Shown here piece after piece: positions 4,699-6,054 of a DNA stretch of 6,054 nucleotides; within the stretch, counting starts at the first letter, position 1; each line of letters opens with the position of its first letter. The position numbers were made by a program, and so were the translations under genes. This stretch comes from Thermoplasmata archaeon. Its GTDB lineage: Archaea > Thermoplasmatota > Thermoplasmata > Lutacidiplasmatales > UBA184. The notes beneath the pieces were generated by a model. The model was given only the letters and a program-made list of their open reading frames with translations. It searched no databases and had not been told where the DNA came from. Where the stretch lies: positions 1-6,054 of the forward strand of contig JASHWL010000182.1 in NCBI GenBank assembly GCA_030044105.1. The letters run 5' to 3'.

Positions 4699-6054
4699 AT
4701 GCCCGCTCGATCGAAGGCTCGCACGAAGTCCCGGCCCGCCCCGAAGCGCGCGGTCCCCCGGCGTCCGGCCCCGACGCCGAGCACGAAGGCGCGCAAGGTG
4801 TTCATGGTGACCGGCGGCGTTACGAAGTTCGCGAAGGCCCACCCCTCGATGGACTTCCGCCTGATGGTCAAGCGGGCGTACGACTACGCCGTGAAGGACA
4901 TCCCGAACCTGACCAAGGACCGGATCGACGGGACCCGGATCTCGTACTTCTCGGACCACTTCTCGCGGCAGCTGAAGGCGGCGAGCATGGTCCAGGACTA
5001 CCTCGGCATGAATCCCAAGGGGTCGGTCCGCATCGAGTGGGGCGGCGCCACCGGCGGCGAGTGCTTCCAGGCGGCGTACGAGGCGGTCGCGAGCGGCCGC
5101 ATGGACGTCTGCCTCGGGGCCGGGTACGAGACGATGAGCCGCGTCGCGACCTGGAAGGGCAACGAGTTCATCGCCCTCGCGTCGGACACGAACTTCGACT
5201 TCCCGCTCGGCGGGTTCTACACCGGTTACTACGCCCTCATGGTCGTCCGCCACATCTACGAGTACATCCGCCGCAGCAAGTACGCCCACGTGACGGACGA
5301 GCGCGAGGCGCAGCGGCTCGCGATCGCCGAGGGCTCGCGGATCATGAGCCTGGTCTCGGTCAAGAACCACCGCAACGCGCTCCACAATCCGTACGCCCAG
5401 TACCCGAAGCGGCTCACGGTGGACGACGTGCTGCGCTCGGAGATGATCAGCTACCCGCTCACGCGCGAGCAGATCTGCACGATGAGCGACGGCGCGGCCG
5501 TCGTCGTGCTGTGCACCGAGGAGCGGGCGAAGGAGTTCACCTCGAAGCCGGTCCGGGTGATCGGCGTCGGGACGGGCACCGACACGATGCGGCTGGCCGA
5601 CCGGCCCTTCGGGCAGGTGCCGCTCCTGCCGAAGGAGCGGGCGAGCGACTACGAGGACCTCCCCTACCCCGGCATCCACTCCTTCCGCGCGGGCCGGGCC
5701 GCGGGCCTCGAGGCGTACCGCATGGCCGGGATCACCGACCCGAACCGGCAGCTCGACTTCATCGAGCTCCACGACGCCTACGCGTCGAGCGAGATCCAGA
5801 CCTACGAGGACCTCGGGCTCTGCAAGTACGGCGAGGGGTACGACTTCACCGAGCGCGGCGACCCGTTCCTCAAGGGGATCGACTACGGGTTCAAGGTCCC
5901 GAACGCGGGCGCGATACCGGTGAACCCGTCGGGCGGCCTCATCGCCTGCGGCCACCCGGTGGGCGCCACCGGCCTCATGCAGGGCGTCTTCGCCTTCTGG
6001 CAGCTGCAGGGGACGATCGCGAAGCACTTCGGCGACAAGACCCTGCAGCTCCCG
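4699..6054 (+). CDS. Archaeal SCP-x-type thiolase, probable acetyl-CoA acetyltransferase (3' partial)
   Basis: The frame is open from the ATG at 4699 to the window end, giving 452 residues with the C-terminus missing. It is a thiolase-superfamily protein of the SCP-x/archaeal type, the group containing the acetoacetyl-CoA thiolase that works with HMG-CoA synthase and a DUF35 protein at the start of the mevalonate pathway. Visible landmarks are the first strand KVFMVTGGVTKFAK (33-46), the nucleophile-helix region EWGGATGGECFQAAYEAV (113-130), MSDGAAVVV (262-270), ELHDAYA with H358, and NPSGGLIACGHPVGATG (409-425) with H419. The usual Cys position in the nucleophile motif appears to be G116; C122 is nearby. 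Residues 1-32 are a basic Pro/Ala/Arg tail. An in-frame ATG at 4804 has AAGGTG upstream but would cut off the first strand, so I keep 4699. Activity and substrate are inferred. Confidence 0.85.
   Translation, partial: MPARSKARTKSRPAPKRAVPRRPAPTPSTKARKVFMVTGGVTKFAKAHPSMDFRLMVKRAYDYAVKDIPNLTKDRIDGTRISYFSDHFSRQLKAASMVQDYLGMNPKGSVRIEWGGATGGECFQAAYEAVASGRMDVCLGAGYETMSRVATWKGNEFIALASDTNFDFPLGGFYTGYYALMVVRHIYEYIRRSKYAHVTDEREAQRLAIAEGSRIMSLVSVKNHRNALHNPYAQYPKRLTVDDVLRSEMISYPLTREQICTMSDGAAVVVLCTEERAKEFTSKPVRVIGVGTGTDTMRLADRPFGQVPLLPKERASDYEDLPYPGIHSFRAGRAAGLEAYRMAGITDPNRQLDFIELHDAYASSEIQTYEDLGLCKYGEGYDFTERGDPFLKGIDYGFKVPNAGAIPVNPSGGLIACGHPVGATGLMQGVFAFWQLQGTIAKHFGDKTLQLP

Noticed and set aside
4804..4806. 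Internal ATG as the thiolase start.
   Set aside because: AAGGTG just upstream is tempting, but starting here would remove KVF of the first beta strand; the ATG at 4699 has a promoter-like element and AAGGT in good positions.
3613..6027. An 804-codon open frame on the minus strand running from the VOC gene across MBF1 and the thiolase.
   Set aside because: Only the last 141 codons look like protein (the VOC domain). The rest is antisense to MBF1 and the thiolase, with Arg/Ala/Gly/Pro-rich content typical of open frames opposite GC-rich genes.
1..6054. Search for tRNA, rRNA, CRISPR, insertion-sequence and phage signatures.
   Set aside because: No clover-leaf with a GGTTCRA-like arm, no regularly spaced repeats, no transposase or integrase motifs were seen; coding density by ordinary housekeeping genes is nearly complete.

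Overview
This is a strongly GC-rich archaeal window. The archaeal origin is clear from an EF-1A-type elongation factor with a DAPGH/NKMD GTPase core, an archaeal-type ribosomal protein S10, an MBF1-type regulator with an N-terminal zinc ribbon, an archaeal MptD-type dihydroneopterin aldolase, and TATA-like promoter elements. High GC together with this gene set would suit an uncultured, high-GC Thermoplasmatota lineage, but that placement is an inference.

Layout. Bases 1-96 hold the last 31 codons of an unidentified plus-strand gene. It converges on a minus-strand gene string that reads, in transcription order: elongation factor 1-alpha (3509-2232), ribosomal protein S10 (2189-1878), phosphatidylserine/archaetidylserine decarboxylase (1872-1246), CDP-alcohol (archaetidylserine) synthase (1249-488) and MptD (491-93). 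Spacing is 42 bp, then 5 bp, then two 4-bp start/stop overlaps, so this looks like one operon with a TATA-like promoter near 3544-3551. Upstream, also on the minus strand, is a VOC (glyoxalase-fold) protein (4038-3613). A 155-bp divergent intergenic region, rich in inverted repeats, leads to an MBF1-like transcription factor (4194-4646, plus). After 52 bp with a promoter-like element comes an SCP-x-type archaeal thiolase (4699 to the window end, incomplete).

How the genes fit together. The synthase and decarboxylase catalyse consecutive steps, CDP-archaeol + serine to archaetidylserine and then to archaetidylethanolamine, so they make a membrane lipid headgroup. The thiolase family includes the enzyme that makes acetoacetyl-CoA for the mevalonate pathway, the source of the isoprenoid chains of the same lipids. 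EF-1A and S10 are a classic archaeal translation pair; here the lipid and pterin genes appear to be co-transcribed with them.

I found no phage, CRISPR, insertion sequence, tRNA or rRNA, and no convincing new multi-gene system. The points most worth a second look are three consecutive short inverted repeats just before the MBF1 start codon, a thiolase with glycine where the nucleophilic cysteine is expected, similar basic N-terminal tails on two unrelated proteins, and the mixed translation/lipid/pterin operon. No stretch over 300 bases lacks a gene.
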